DNA of 64,000 bases from Macrobrachium rosenbergii (Eukaryota; Arthropoda; Malacostraca; Decapoda; Palaemonidae): contig NC_089753.1 of assembly GCF_040412425.1 (NCBI RefSeq), positions 43,272,913 through 43,336,912 of the forward strand. Reading direction: 5' to 3'. The position numbers and the translations under genes were made by a program. How positions within the stretch are numbered: position 1 is the first letter of the stretch; each line of letters opens with the position of its first letter. The notes under the pieces were generated by a model. It saw only the letters and a program-made list of their open reading frames with translations, did not search any database and was not told the DNA's origin. This document shows, one piece after another, positions 12,055 to 25,400 of this stretch.

Positions 12055-12556
12055 CTAGAATTTTTAATTAGTATTATGAGTGTATTGAAAGCTGAGCAAC
12101 GACGCATAGGCCTAGATGTATCTTGTCTTCTTACCAGAGTTTCTGTGCGACAAAAGGAAGACGATACAAAACAGTCACTTGAGTTGCCAGATATACATTC
12201 ACAGGATGGTCTCTCTGGAATTCATTGTGCAAACCAGACTTGATTCAGAAAAGGTTGGAAACGTCATATTCATTCAGCATGAACCTTGGACTGAATGTTG
12301 TTGTTGACTACCACCCCTCATGGTGTTTACATAATTTTGCAGCTCAGCAGGGTTGAATAGTTGTTTAAGTTACTGTTTAAAAGGGTTTAAAGGCCATTGC
12401 GCTGTTGCACAATGTCATAAAGACTGAATATGCTTACGTAATCAGCGCCCAACAACTTGTCTACTCAGTGGCCCCTGATGAATCAGCTAATAGACTTATG
12501 CGCTCCCAAAACTCCCATCCCATCGATAGTAAAGTTTTTCAGCCAATGAAATATAT

Positions 12557-12957
12557 TGTAAGGTCCCCCCTGAAACTCGTTCTCCTCCGCTCCGTTTTCT
12601 GTAAGGGACCTTCCAGCCTTCACCTTGGAAGGCTCCGCGACCCGAGGTCGTCGGGTCGCGGTCATCGGAAGTGTTCTGCTGTTGATTTATGTAAAAACAA
12701 AGCCAGTCGGCATTAATAACTTATTATTATTTATTGTAACATTTGTCTGGCAGGTCATATTCCATGCCTTAGATTTAGTTTCTTAAGGTTGTATATTTGT
12801 ATCTGCATAATTGGTTGACCCAGGTCACACATCTGCCCTTTATGCACTGGGCCTTCATGCAGATATGGCTGCAGTCCTTTTTAGAAAGTTGTATATGTTT
12901 TTTTGCTAATAAATCAGTTTCATTGTTCCTGTTATCTTATTTTTGGACAACCTTACA
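12557..12957 (+). repeat. 5' LTR
   Basis: 401 bp, TGTAAGG...CTTACA. It includes a GC-rich palindromic-looking block (GACCCGAGGTCGTCGGGTCGC) and an AATAAA at about 12,909, which probably serves as the polyadenylation signal of the 3' copy. Confidence 0.95.
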
Positions 12958-12958
12958 T

Positions 12959-12967
12959 TGGTGACCC
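12959..12967 (+). promoter_or_regulatory. Primer-binding site (tRNA-Trp-like)
   Basis: TGGTGACCC begins 2 bp after the 5' LTR and complements the 3' end of metazoan tRNA-Trp. The following bases (AAGG) depart from the longer tRNA-Trp match (CGACG), so complementarity is only 9 nt. Confidence 0.75.
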
Positions 12968-13137
12968 AAGGAGTATTTCTCCGAGCCATTAACGGACTAA
13001 CCACGGCGCTTAGTTTTGGCTCGGATGAAAACTTCACGCCCCTAACGGACTTGATACGGCGCCCACTGGCGTTGGGCGTTCGACTCCGGTAGGTCTCCGC
13101 ACCATTAGCGGACTAATTACGGCGTACTTTATGCGTT

Positions 13138-14156
13138 TTGGTGCTCGAGACATTGATAAGGTTGAACAAAACAAACATGACAGACAGATCTGTTACACTC
13201 GGTCCCTCGGTAGCTGACGCATCAGGAGACATCCTGCCTCACTCGCTCCTGCGCACCTCACGCCAGGGCCGACACCTACCCCCGCAGCCTGTCCGTCTCC
13301 CGAATCTTGCCTGTTCCGCGCCGCGTGCACCAGAGCAGCTGAAGGTCGCCCGACCGTCCGACTCCCCCTTACACCGGGACGACCCTGAGGATGGTTCTAC
13401 AGGGTAGAAGGGAACTTCCGAGTTGCGGTCTGACGGATGCTGTCCTCCAGGCCGATATTGCCATCAATGCCCTGCCGAGGAAATCTATAAGAAGGTCGCG
13501 ACGTGGCTCCGCTCCCTGGGGACCCAGTAACATTCCTCCGGCTTAAAGATAATCTCCTCGAGACCTGCACAGCGTCGGCCTCCGAGAGGGCATCCCGCCT
13601 GATGGACCTTGCCCTCAACCCCAGGAGAGACGGGGACCCCAGGGACATAATGAACGCCATCGAGGACCTCCTCTACCTCCCCGACACGGACAGCTACGGC
13701 CTGCGGAGACAGGTCGACCTGCCAACAGAAATCTTCCTGCGTCAGCTACGCCCAGAGGTCCGATCCCAGATCCCGGACCCCTTCAGCCTGCCCCGGGACA
13801 TCCTCGTCGAGACTGCGCACCGCCTGACGGAGGTTGTACGTGCGACCAGGGAGACTACAGCTGCAGTGTCCTCCACCAACGCCATCCTCCTTCAAGAAGT
13901 CCCTGAAGATCCCATCTGCGCTGTCATCAAGAAAAAGCCACCCCACCACCGCAAAGAAGAGGTACCTGGCATTTGTCACTTCCACAAGAAGTTCGGCAAA
14001 TACGCCAAGTTATGCCGGCCCCCCTGCTCATTCACACATCCAAAAAACGGGCCGGGAGGCGGCCTGCCCAACGGGCCGGGAGGCAGCCTGCCCGGCAGGC
14101 CGCCCGCACTCACGCAGCAGCAGTACTTCAGGGGCCACGGAAACCCTCGTCAGTAG
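13138..14156 (+). pseudogene. Gypsy gag, frameshifted
   Basis: Capsid-type gag in broken frames. An N-terminal frame runs 13,138-13,407 and ends at TAG. The conserved capsid helix region then appears in successive frames over about 13,440-13,530 (DIAINALP, then IYKKVATWLRSLG, then DPVTFLRLKDNL), indicating two small indels. From 13,503 a clean frame runs to TAG at 14,154: the capsid C-terminal part (RRQVDLPTEIFLRQLRPEVR), then the single Cys/His finger CHFHKKFGKYAKLCRPPC typical of CsRn1/Mag-type gag. After the finger is a short 27-bp duplication encoding GPGG(G/S)LP at about 14,048-14,095. As read, no intact gag protein can be made. The overlap with the protease frame (+1 relative) may be a programmed shift site or a further error. 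Confidence 0.8.
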
Positions 14157-17100
14157 GTTTCACGTCAGGGAGGCAACCTCCGGCAAGATGATGTTGGTGG
14201 ACACCGGGGCCATCCGCTCAGTCTTTCCACCCTCAGGAGAAGACCTCCGGCGCCCCGCCGACGCGACAACCTACCTGACGGCAGCGAACGGGTCCCCATC
14301 CCTCCTACGGAACCAGGCCACTTTCGGTCTCCATCCTTGGGAGGAACTTCAACTGGGAGTTCATCATCGCCGACGTGAGAACCCCGCTTCTGGGGGCGGA
14401 CTTCCTCGCCCACTACGACCTAGCAGTGGACGTGGGTCGGAAGCGCCTCATCGATATGGGGACCTGTCAGGCCCTGCCCCTATCCACCGGCCCCTGTGAG
14501 ACCACCCTCTGCTCCGTAGGATTCCACCAGTACGGCGCCCTCCTGAAGGAGTTCCCTGGAGTGTTCAAGCCAGAACTCCGCCTGACGCCTGGGACCCCTG
14601 CGAAGCACGGTATCTACCATCACATATCGACGAAGGGCCCCCCTGTCTACGCCAAGTTCCGACGACTTCCCCAGCAGCGCCTTCAGGAGGCGAAGAAGGC
14701 CTTCGCAGAGATGGAAAGGATGGGGATCTGCAGGAAGGCCTCCAGCCCCTGGGCCTCCCCCCTCCACATGGTGAAGAAGGCCGACGGCACCTGGAGACCC
14801 TGTGGGGACTATCGCCGTCTGAACATAGTGACAGAGCCAGACCACTACCCCCTGCCGAACATGCAGGACCTGACATCTTCATTCCACAGGGCTAAAATAT
14901 TCTCCAAAGTGGACCTCCTGAAGTCCTATTTCCAGGTTCCTGTAGCACCAGAAGACATCCCAAAAACCGCCATCGTTACACCATTCGGGTCCTTCGTCTT
15001 CGCATTCTCCACCTTCGGGTTGAGGAACGCAGGGGCGACCTTCCAGCGTCTGATGGACAGCATCCTCGGTGACCTGGACTTCTGCGTCTGCTATGTAGAC
15101 GACATACTCATATTCTCCAGGTCACGGGAGGAACACCTTCAGCACCTGCGGGCCGTCCTCAAACGACTGAATGACAACGGGCTCGTCGTGCGGTTCGACA
15201 AGTGTACCTTCGGGGTGGAGAAAATCGAATTCCTGGGCCACGAAATCTCAACCAAGGGCGTCCACCCCCTGTCTTCTAAGGTCAGGGCCATTGAGAAGTT
15301 CCCCACGCCCACATCAATCAAGGCCCTTCAGGAGTTCCTCGGGATGGTGAACTATTACAGGAGATTCATCCCGGGTGTTGCCCACACCATGGCCCCCCTG
15401 ACGGAGGCCCTGAAGGGACGCCCCAAATCCTTAGTGTGGGGACCAGAACAGGACTGGGCCTTCCACGAAGCGAAGGCATCCCTCGCCAAGGCAGCGACGT
15501 TGGCACACCATGACCCCAGTGCCCCTCTGCAGCTGACAACAGACGCCAGCAATGTTGCCTGCGGCGCCGTCCTGGAACAGGTAATCCACGGCACACCCCA
15601 CCCCCTGGCCTTCTTCAGCAAGAAACTTAGTCCCACCGAGGCACGATACAGCACGTTCGACAGGGAGCTCCTCGCCGCTTACGTGGCGGTGAGACACTTC
15701 AAGTTCCTCCTGGAGGGGACGCCCTTCATCCTGTGGACAGACCACCAACCCCTGGTCCACGCCTTCACGAAGGCGGGGGACGCTTGGTCGGCAAGGCAGC
15801 AGAGGCATCTGGCAGCATTGGCGGAGTTCTCCTGTTCCGTCCGTTACATCCCCGGCAAGAGCAACCCAGTAGCAGACGCCCTCTCCAGGATTGAGGTCAA
15901 CTCCATCCAGCTCGGGATCGATTATGAGGACCTCGCCCGTGAACAGGCTGTCGACCCAGAGACACCCGCCTACCGTACCGCCTATACGTCCCTGGTGTGG
16001 AGGGACGTGCCCTTCGGAAATTCAGATCTCACCCTTCTCTGCGACACCAGCACGGGCCGTCCCCGTCCCCTAATCCCGGCCTCCCGGCGTAAGGAGGTCT
16101 TCGACGTGATCCACGGCCTCTCCCACCCCTCAGGCCGTACCACCTCGCGCCTCCTGACGGAAAAATTCATGTGGCACGGGATCCGAAAGGACGCCAGGAC
16201 CTGGGCCAAGCAATGCCTCCACTGCCAGAGAAGCAAGGTCGGCAGGCACACAGAATCAGGGGTAGGAGAGTTCCCGCAGCCGAGGAGACGCTTCGGCCAC
16301 ATCCATGTCGACATCGTCGGCCCCTACCACCTTCAGGAGGAGCCAGATACATCCTGACAGTCGTCGACCGCTCCACCAGGTGGCCAGAGGCAACGCCGAT
16401 GTCCGAAGCAACTTCTACAGCATGCGCAGAAGCTCTCCTCACCAGCTGGATCAGCCGGTTCGGAGTCCCGGACGACATATCCACGGATAGGGGCTCGGCA
16501 TTCCTGTCGGAGCTGTGGGCCGCCCTGACCCAGCTCCTGGGCACCAAACACCATACCACAACATCTTACAACCCCGAGGCAAACGGGATGGTGGAAAGGT
16601 TTCACCGTTCACTGAAGGCCTCCCTTACAGCAAGGTGTTCAGGAGAAAATTGGAAAGACCAGCTACCTTGGGTCCTCCTCGGCCTCAGGACCGCCCCACG
16701 GGCCAACGGCGAGCCGTCCCCTGCCGAGAAAGTCTATGGGGAAACGCTGACCGTGCCGGGAGAACTGGTCGAAGGAAGGAAGGACATCACCATGCAGAGG
16801 CTACGGGAGATTGCCGGCAAATTTGTACCTTGTAGGCGATCCTTCCAAGCAAGGACCCCAGTCTACATTCCCCCAGCCTTATCATCTTGCAGGCAGGTCT
16901 TCGTCAGGGACGATGCAGTACGGCCCCCCCTAACAAATCCGTACAGGGGCCCCTTCAAAGTACTTCGGCGTAACGGGAAGGCCTACCAGCTTCACATCCA
17001 TGGGAGGGAAGATTGGGTCTCCATAGACCGGTTGAAACCAGCCTTTCTGCCCGACGAAGCTGATCCAGAAGGTGTCGAGGGTCAACGGGCCACCCAGGCG

Positions 17101-17286
17101 CCCATTATCGCATGTCAGCAGCGCACAAGGAAGGGACGGGGACGTCCTCCCAGAGCAATCGTTTCCCCCAAGAGCCACCAAGGGGCTGGTATCCTGCAGG
17201 AGGACACCGAGGACGGTACCCCTCCCTTAGTTTTCACTTCAAGATCCAGGGGAACCCTCCGCCCTCCCTCCCGTTACAGGAATTAA
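14157..17286 (+). pseudogene. Gypsy pol (protease-RT-RNase H-integrase), frameshifted
   Basis: Protease: FHVREATSGKMMLVDTGA, with the catalytic DTGA at about 14,200. One base shift near 14,295-14,305 (a CCCC run) moves the frame, and the same domain continues as ILGRNFNWEFIIADV and LLGADFL. The long frame to 16,357 carries the RT (KVDLLKSYFQVPV, FGLRNAGATFQR, catalytic YVDDILIFS), RNase H (TTDASNVACGAVL, WTDHQPL) and the integrase HHCC finger (H...H...CLHC). At about 16,319-16,323 another C-run indel shifts to the frame ending at TAA 17,286. That frame holds the integrase core, with D in HVDIVGP, D in STDRGSAF and E in MVERFHR. Domain order RT-RNase H-IN is Ty3/Gypsy. All key residues survive, so only the frames are broken. 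Confidence 0.9.
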
Positions 17287-17303
17287 TCAGCCGTCACAAA
17301 CGT

Positions 17304-17314
17304 CTTGGGGGGGA
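17304..17314 (+). promoter_or_regulatory. Polypurine tract
   Basis: TTGGGGGGGGAG lies just upstream of the 3' LTR, where plus-strand DNA synthesis is primed. Confidence 0.8.
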
Positions 17315-17318
17315 GTAC

Positions 17319-17718
17319 TGTAAGGTCCCCCCTGAAACTCGTTCTCCTCCGCTCCGTTTTCTGTAAGGGACCTTCCAGCCTTCACCTTGGAAGGCTCCGC
17401 GACCGAGGTCGTCGGGTCGCGGTCATCGGAAGTGTTCTGCTGTTGATTTATGTAAAAACAAAGCCAGTCGGCATTAATAACTTATTATTATTTATTGTAA
17501 CATTTGTCTGGCAGGTCATATTCCATGCCTTAGATTTAGTTTCTTAAGGTTGTATATTTGTATCTGCATAATTGGTTGACCCAGGTCACACATCTGCCCT
17601 TTATGCACTGGGCCTTCATGCAGATATGGCTGCAGTCCTTTTTAGAAAGTTGTATATGTTTTTTTGTTAATAAATCAGTTTCATTGTTCCTGTTATCTTA
17701 TTTTTGGACAACCTTACA
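17319..17718 (+). repeat. 3' LTR
   Basis: 400 bp, nearly identical to the 5' LTR: GACCGAGG replaces GACCCGAGG, and GTTAATAAA replaces GCTAATAAA. Confidence 0.95.
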
Positions 17719-18697
17719 ATATCACCTTACCGATACCAAATTTAAAACAATTAGATGAATAATGATCTTGGCTTAGTCTCCGGCATAACATTTTGATATA
17801 GCAACAGTCCCTTTATTGATGTTTCAGGATATCCCGACAAGTAAGATTATTAATTTTCTCAGTGATTCCCTTCATGCACTCTCCCATCTTCATTTGTTTT
17901 TCCTCTTCCACCGTTTGTCACTTCTGTCGCGTATGGAAGTAGTTTCCATGGAAACTTGCTTTGCAAGTCGAGGGTTGTGTGCTTACTGTATTTGAATGTT
18001 TGCACATTCTCAACAGTCATCATAACATTTACCTACATCAGAGTTTCCCTTTATTGGGTTGGTCGGAAATTTATTCCTCCACTGCCATCTCTCTTGTACA
18101 GTACTCTTGCCGTCAGAATTCCCAACTGGTCTAGTATTTATTGGACCTTCCCTACTGGTCTCCATCCAACTGACCGCTCCTCACCCCTTCTTATCACATT
18201 TCCAAACCACCTCACTCTTTGAGACATGAATACATATTTGTAAGCTAGATCACAATTTCAAAAAGTCCATTATGCTTCGAGCTTCTTTGAAAGGAAGTGT
18301 ATTGTAATTTAGACCTCATTTTCACATTCACCAGAACGCTATGGGTTGCTGGAGGTTATAGCAGCGCTTAAGCTCCTAAACTTTTATCAGAGCTTATGTT
18401 CGTTGTATTAAGTAGAATCGGCCTAAATAAGTTGCTGTGCCTGTCCGTGCAGTTATATATTCTCATAATCTACTGTATCATGGCAACGTCTGTTGTATGT
18501 GGTTATATCCATTAAATTAAATTCCTGCCCTATTCCTCCTGGTCTTTAATTTCATTTGCATGTTTCAGTGAAAGAACCCTTTTCAGGACGAATCTTAGCG
18601 GACTAGGAAAGTCATCAAGACTTCAAAACAAGATTTAAGATAAAATCATCTCATTTTGATCTCGTAGATTTTGAAGATATGGTAAAAGTATATACCC

Positions 18698-18840
<143 letters not shown>

Positions 18841-19688
18841 ATGGAATAGTCTGGCACCTTTGGATTATAATTACAGATATGCTTGCATGTATAAAGTCAT
18901 CTCACCTTTCATCAGAAGTGCAAGTTGAATGAATAATATCACAATTATCCTCATCTCTTGTAGCGGTAATTTTCACTTCCTTTCGAGGAAAAATGCCTTA
19001 CGAAAACTTGCGCACGCCGTACATACATTAATTAATTTTCAAATATTTCTGAGCTGCATAGGGACCTCACGGCATGAATAGCACATATTTTTAGTACTTC
19101 TGAACAATGGGTATAATTTTGTGCCTAAATTAAAGGTTTAATTGTATTTCTGAAGAGACAGCGTTAACACCGACTTTACCACAACACTCCCACTTTTCAA
19201 CTGACAACCGAGTTCAAACTCCTCCTGGATAATCAGGGAGTAGCTTCGTTGCAGTGATTTGCTACCAGTTTCCTGATAATAATCTTTACTTTTGATTTAT
19301 ATGTATACTTTTCATAAAATAACGTTCTCCTGTAAGTTTGCAAATTATGGAAATTTCTCTTTATTATTTGCCTTGAAAGAGCATGTATGCCCGTGAGCAT
19401 TTTCATTGAAGCGCAAGCTATCATTTTCTTTTCATTTTAGAATTCTAGTTTCGCATAAGCTTTCAAGGCAGTGTTTTGCAAAATTATTTGGTCAAGATCC
19501 TAAACATAGCAAAATAGCCTTTGACATAAAAACGTAATTTGATGTCAAAGAAATATATATAACGATGCGTAAGTGAATTGATTGTTTTAGAGATTCTTTC
19601 ATAATTTATTTTTGCAGCTTTTATATGCCTTATCTTTTGCATCCACGTTATGAACAGTGAAGGGGAAACCTTCGCTTTCTGCTGCCGC

Positions 19689-19690
<2 letters not shown>

Positions 19691-19766
<76 letters not shown>
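19691..19766. repeat. (CT)n microsatellite
   Basis: Thirty-eight uninterrupted CT units. Confidence 0.95.
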
Positions 19767-19770
<4 letters not shown>

Positions 19771-20494
19771 CCGATCCAACCAATCCACAGGTAACTTCTG
19801 GCTGGTCGGTCAAGTTTCTGCCTTGATTTTCCCAGGAGGAAAAGTGATATCGGAAGCCAACAACCTTGATGAGATCAAAACGAATGGTATTGGATAACGT
19901 GGGTGATTCGGCCAATCAGAATCTAGGGTTTGAATAACGCGTGTGTAGAAAGCGAGGTAATGCGACACCCGGTTTTCTAGACTCCTTTGGAGAAACCACA
20001 GTTAAAAAGAAACACGTAAACACGAAACCTGTTCGACCGCGCGAGGTTGGTGGTAAGCCCGCTGAAATAGATGTTATCGTACCACAGGCATGCGAGGGCA
20101 ATATAGTGCATGTAGGCAGATATTGTATTTTTACTGATGTATTTTATATTTATGCAATTATACGAAGCTGTTTAGAGAAGCCTTGACTTGCGGGCGGGTT
20201 TCATCCCGTGAACCCACGTAAGGAGGGCGGATGTTGTAATTAAGACTACTTGTTTTGTTTAAACGACCCTTTCTTACTATAGTAACAGGAAACTGGTGAT
20301 CTAGGTAAAAATGATTATTTGAATTCTAGAGTACCCTTTTCATCAGTCACTAGTGTTATGTGCACTTAACAGTGATTTAAGAAAGAATACAACTGAGTAA
20401 GATGTCTGTATTCACGCCAAAAATTTGTCTTCCGATAGTTTGTCGTAATAAGCTTATCGTGATTTCTTTCGTCCTGTTATTATTCTTCTTATAA

Positions 20495-20497
<3 letters not shown>

Positions 20498-20542
<45 letters not shown>
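20498..20542. repeat. (CT)n microsatellite
   Basis: About 22 CT units. Confidence 0.95.
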
Positions 20543-20544
<2 letters not shown>

Positions 20545-21242
20545 GTTCGAAAGGTATGGTTTTATTTTATTTTTCCTCTTTCCATGAAACTGTAGTTTTA
20601 TTTATTATGCTAAATTTCACGGAACATTTGTAGATATTAGTTGTAGAAACTGTCTGTTGGTCAGGATTAGAGCCAATTTCATTTTGTGAGCATACCTCTT
20701 TATAATCCTAGATGGTTCACTCCTTTTGATATAGATATAGATAGTTATTCATAAATGTTGTGTACTGTGGAAAGGAAACATAATTATAAGGCCTTCAGTT
20801 CATACAATCGGCAAAAAAAGAAAAAGATTGAAGGAATAGGAATAAGACTAAAAATCAAACCAGCAAAGAATTGTAATTAGGTGAAGCATACTTGGCAATC
20901 TGCTGCGAAGTTGTAAGAGGATTTTCAGTTCCATATTCATTGTGTCCTTAGTTCTTGAGGTTCTGCTCCGCTTTCCAAGTAATTTCTTGTGGGAAAAATT
21001 AATGATACGTGTTTCAGTCATATGCTATACATGACCAGTGCTGTTGTGAAGGCAATTTAAAACATCAGCAATGATCTTGTTATGTGACTATAGTAAACTC
21101 CATCCTTCCAGTGTATGCTCACAGTTGTTTTAGCGTTTCCTTTTAAGAATAAGGCATAATTCTCATTCGTGTCTGCGATGCCCAGAATTGTGACACCAGT
21201 TTACTAGACCAACCAACTGCAGCCTTCTATATTTTTTTTATA

Positions 21243-21386
21243 TTAGTATCCAGATTCCCAGTCGAGGCTTCCGAAAAGAGGCTGGCCTTTGACGAAACGT
21301 TCGTAATTTTGTGCAAAACAGTCGGCGATCGATTTACTGCGGATTTCGACGTTTCCATATCCAGATACGTGAGGCGTGATCACCAC
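21243..21386 (-). CDS. GhrA-like exon 9 (catalytic His, stop)
   Basis: Acceptor TTTTTCTCGACACAG, 144 nt ending TAA at 21,245-21,243. Encodes VVITPHVSGYGNVEIRSK and the C-terminal tail ending ESGY. Confidence 0.93.
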   Translation of the reverse strand: MVITPHVSGYGNVEIRSKSIADCFAQNYERFVKGQPLFGSLDWESGY

Positions 21387-22338
21387 CTGTGTCGAGAAAA
21401 AAAAAAGAGACAACCTGCTCATTTCCTCCACCATCTCAAATGTTATGCACTAACCCATGTCTGTGTGTCTGTTTTGCTGTCTGTTCACAGAATATCCTGA
21501 AGAGCTATTGATGACATTTTGAATTTCACTTGACATTCTATGGAGGGTGGGAGCTATGGGCTATAGAAGAATTAATCTAGAGATTCATATAGATATTTAT
21601 CCAGAAATGTTTTTACTAGAATTTATAACAGATCCGGACCCTTTTCGTGTATCTGAAGTTAAGGATACGATAATGTACAATCATGTGCCAAATATCTGAG
21701 TGTAGGATATCGCTTCCTACCTTAGGGTGGTTCCAGAGGGCACTCTCTTTCGGCAAGGGCTCCTTCTCAAAGACATCCAAGATGGCTGCAGAGATCCAGC
21801 CGGAGTCTAGGGCTTGCAGGATGTCGCTCTCTCTTATGAGATCGCCGCGTCCTATGTTCATGAGAACCGGACTCTTCCTGACAAATTAGAAGGCAAGAGA
21901 ACCTGTTATCATCAAAAGTTTCTTCTTCTTTATATTGTCAGTAAGAGGGGTGTTATCAAGTCAGTGGGAGCTTTTAAACTTTCCTGTAGTTAAGGCCTTT
22001 TATACTTGTGAATAAGTTAAACAGAGCCTTTTACTGTTAATAAAAGGAGCAGCTTTCGTATATAAATTCACGTTTGTTCGGTAATTTACCTGCATTGTTT
22101 GGCAATTTAATGTTCCCTGAGGCTTGTTTTCTATGGACATTTGCCCATTTTAAATGATAAACAACAACGTTGAAAATAATTAAATCGCTGTAAAATTACT
22201 TAGCATGTTTGAGAACATCTTTGCCCAAAAATCCTCGGGTTTCCGGTGTCGACGGGAGAACAGAAACTACGTAATCACATGTACTCAAGAAATCCGGTAA
22301 CTGAGTGCTGTGCCTGCGAAAAACATCCTAAATTGAAT

Positions 22339-22431
<93 letters not shown>

Positions 22432-25400
22432 AAAGCCCCTAGACCAGTAACATAAAGTAGACTCGGGTGATGAATTATTGGATTATAAAGATGACCTTAA
22501 AATAACAATATCCTTGGCGTGAGTCTGGTAGAAAACATCTAGTAATCACCTGACTCCACTTGACATGACAGCTCTGGATATGTGATTTCAATATTACTCT
22601 AGCTCAGGTTTGTACACTATTGCTCGAATGCACTGTGTATGTATTTAACCACGATTTCCGTACTATGTCATAATTCCTTATATTTTTCCATATCCACCAA
22701 TCAAAAGATTTATAGCCTAGGCTAATAAAACATCTAGATTCTAGAATGTTTTCATACCAGTAGTCATCGAAGAGTGGCGATCTCTCAGAAGCCTCTTTGG
22801 GTCGCTTAGAGTATCCGTGTACCCGGCATTTGAAGCATTTTAATGCTCCAGCAACTGGAAGAGAAATTCTGTATATTCAATATACCCAAGCGCGTAAATT
22901 TTATATACACAGCTTATGTTTTCTTAAGCCTATATAAAATGCCTTGTTGAGTGGAAAGGCACAACTTAAAAAGCAATGGTTCGTTTTTACTTTTGCAGCT
23001 TAAAAAATGAAGAAATTTCGCATCAGTGACATTTGGTAGCTCTCTCTCTCTTTCTCTTACTTTCTAATCCCATGGCTCCAGTTCCAAGTATGCCGACCGT
23101 AAGTTGACTCAGACTCCGAAATAGGGCGAATTTGTTGCCTCTGTCGAACTCTTTTCGTTGCTGAAAAGAGAAATAAAAAAAAGGAAAGTCAAATGTATTT
23201 TTTTTTTTTTTTTTTTTTGCGGCCACTAATTTCACATGATCGTGCCATGACTCTAAACTGGGGTATTGGATTATCCGTCCCAGTACCTCAGCCTAAAGCC
23301 ATAGTTCCCTAAACATAATCTACGAGCCAAATAAAAACAATTCCAGAACTTGCCGGTAGATGGCAGATCTTGACTTAAAGCCTTAATCGTACCTAATTAC
23401 GAATAGCAATGTTTATGAATCAGCTGGTTTTATAGTAATGTACATCCACTTTTATTAATATTTACATCCTCGTATTCATGCATGTGCAGTAAACATTCAT
23501 GTTCACTTTGTACATATCGGAATTGTGATGTTTGTAATAATTGCAATAAGTAAGAATAGGCACATTTGCAAATAATGTATTTATATAAACGCACATTCAT
23601 TTACGCTTGCTTCTCGTATATGTGCAAGCACTATTTTTATAGTGCCGTGTTTTCGCGAGCATTAAACGCAACAATATGATTATTTATTACTTTTCCTTAA
23701 GCATAATTTAGTGAGGAAAAGTTATATAAGAAACTATTGTACTTAATTTCTCTTTGTAAATAAGCCACAGGAAAGTTTTGTTGAAAGTTACGAAATTAGA
23801 GATGGTCCAAGCGCTAAGACTTTTCATTTCACAGAAATTGAATAGAAATTCTTGGGAAAGTTCGATAGTTGGTCACTTTGGTCATCAGCCATGGGTGGAA
23901 GGATATGAACTGTAATAATGCTCAGTCATAAGTCTAGGACAGCAAACTTTGATACGTGGCCTCTCAAGCTCAGAGTTAGTGTTGCCAGACGGCTCATATA
24001 GAAATCGGCTATAACTAGCTCAGAAAATGGTTAAAAAAAACCGATTGACTTGATAGTAAATGATTTAAAAAACGGCTTAATTTATTTGTGCATTTTTATG
24101 AATATTTTCTTAAGTATTCTTACAAAAATCTATGCCTTGCAATTTAGTCATTATAAACAAAGTACTTTGTTTTCTTTATTGGGCTCAAAAAGTAATTAAA
24201 GAAAAAACTTTTTTCTCTATCAAAAAGTGTGCACAGTAACATCGTTAGTTCGATTCACAAGTATTTTAACAAACAAATCTACTGTGTCTTAATAAATGTA
24301 AACAAATTAAATCCTCTTATTTTAATAAAAATCTAACAAACTATTTAATGCGGCATAGATTAATAAATGTATACATTTTTTAGATTTACATAATTTGCAA
24401 TAAAATATTTAGATCATCATCATCATCGTCATCCATTTCTTCGGTACATGATGTTCCAGGTTGATCCTTTTTTCGAATGACGATACTTTTCACTTGATGT
24501 TACTGGATCAAGTACTACATTTGGAAAATTATAATGTCACGCAAGTTTCTGACAATCTGTTCAGCCCATGCCATATAATCACGAAGTACTGTAATGGATT
24601 AGTTGTATCTGTCTTCATTCTACTCCTTAATTTGGTCTTAATGAGAGTCATTTGACTGAAAACTTTCAATTTCATCGTTAGAATGGGACAAACTCTAGAT
24701 CGTTATAGCAATAGATGAAGGCTCGTCGTAAGGATTTATATTCGATGCATTTTGTATCCATTAACTTCAGCCCAAAATTGCACAGAAAACTTAACATCTT
24801 GAGATTTTTCTTGGGTAACTATGCTAAAAGAATTTTTTCTCCGTTGTCCGAAACATACATATAAAATAAGTGATGAGAAAACCCATAGGGAGAAAGAACA
24901 ATAACCCCCAAAAAATGCAACGACTTAAATATTCGTGTAAATACTGACCTGATTTTCCATACTCGAATGCCACGATCGCTCGTGGCAAATGATTTGTCCG
25001 ACCACATACTCCGCCATAATAAATCCAACTTCCTTTGAGAAGTTCCGTGTAACCGTATAAGCAGGGAGCGGCTGTTGAATTAATTGTAGAAGCAGCTGAA
25101 TGAGCAAGAATTTTTTGTTCCTGATAAAAAATGTTTTGCTTGTCTGAGAATGACCTTGAACAGTGATGAGTCAACGTAATGGCGCAAGATAAACTTCTTT
25201 GTTACGTACTTTAATAATACTTTATTTAGCTCTATTGTTGAGTTTCAGACAAATATCCACCTTCAAGGTCTGTAAAAACTGAAAAATGTATATTTGTGCC
25301 TAGTAAAAAAAACACAATAAAATTAAATATCATCAAAATGTTGACACTGGAGGACAGATAAAATTGTATCAACAGAGACTAATTTACAGTAAGAAGGTTT

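Larger units (their letters stand above)
12557..17718 (+). mobile_element. Full-length Ty3/Gypsy LTR retrotransposon (CsRn1-like)
   Basis: Complete 5.16-kb element: 5' LTR, primer-binding site, gag, protease, reverse transcriptase, RNase H, integrase, polypurine tract and 3' LTR. The flanks carry a 4-bp duplication, ATAT, at 12,553-12,556 and 17,719-17,722. By eye the LTRs differ at only two positions (one indel near 12,643, one substitution near 12,906), so insertion looks recent. Internal DNA is GC-rich, in sharp contrast to the host DNA around it. The PBS matches the 3' end of tRNA-Trp, the primer used by the CsRn1 group. The YVDD polymerase motif and a CX2H-type gag finger also fit that group. 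Coding frames are broken at about four places. Confidence 0.93.

Noticed and set aside
14480..15808. Long minus-strand frames opposite Gypsy pol
   Set aside because: They are antisense shadows of the GC-rich pol gene. The plus strand carries all recognised domains.
24824..25174. 116-residue minus-strand frame overlapping GhrA-like exon 4
   Set aside because: It is in another frame of the same strand. The exon frame carries MAEYVVGQ and fits both neighbours in phase.
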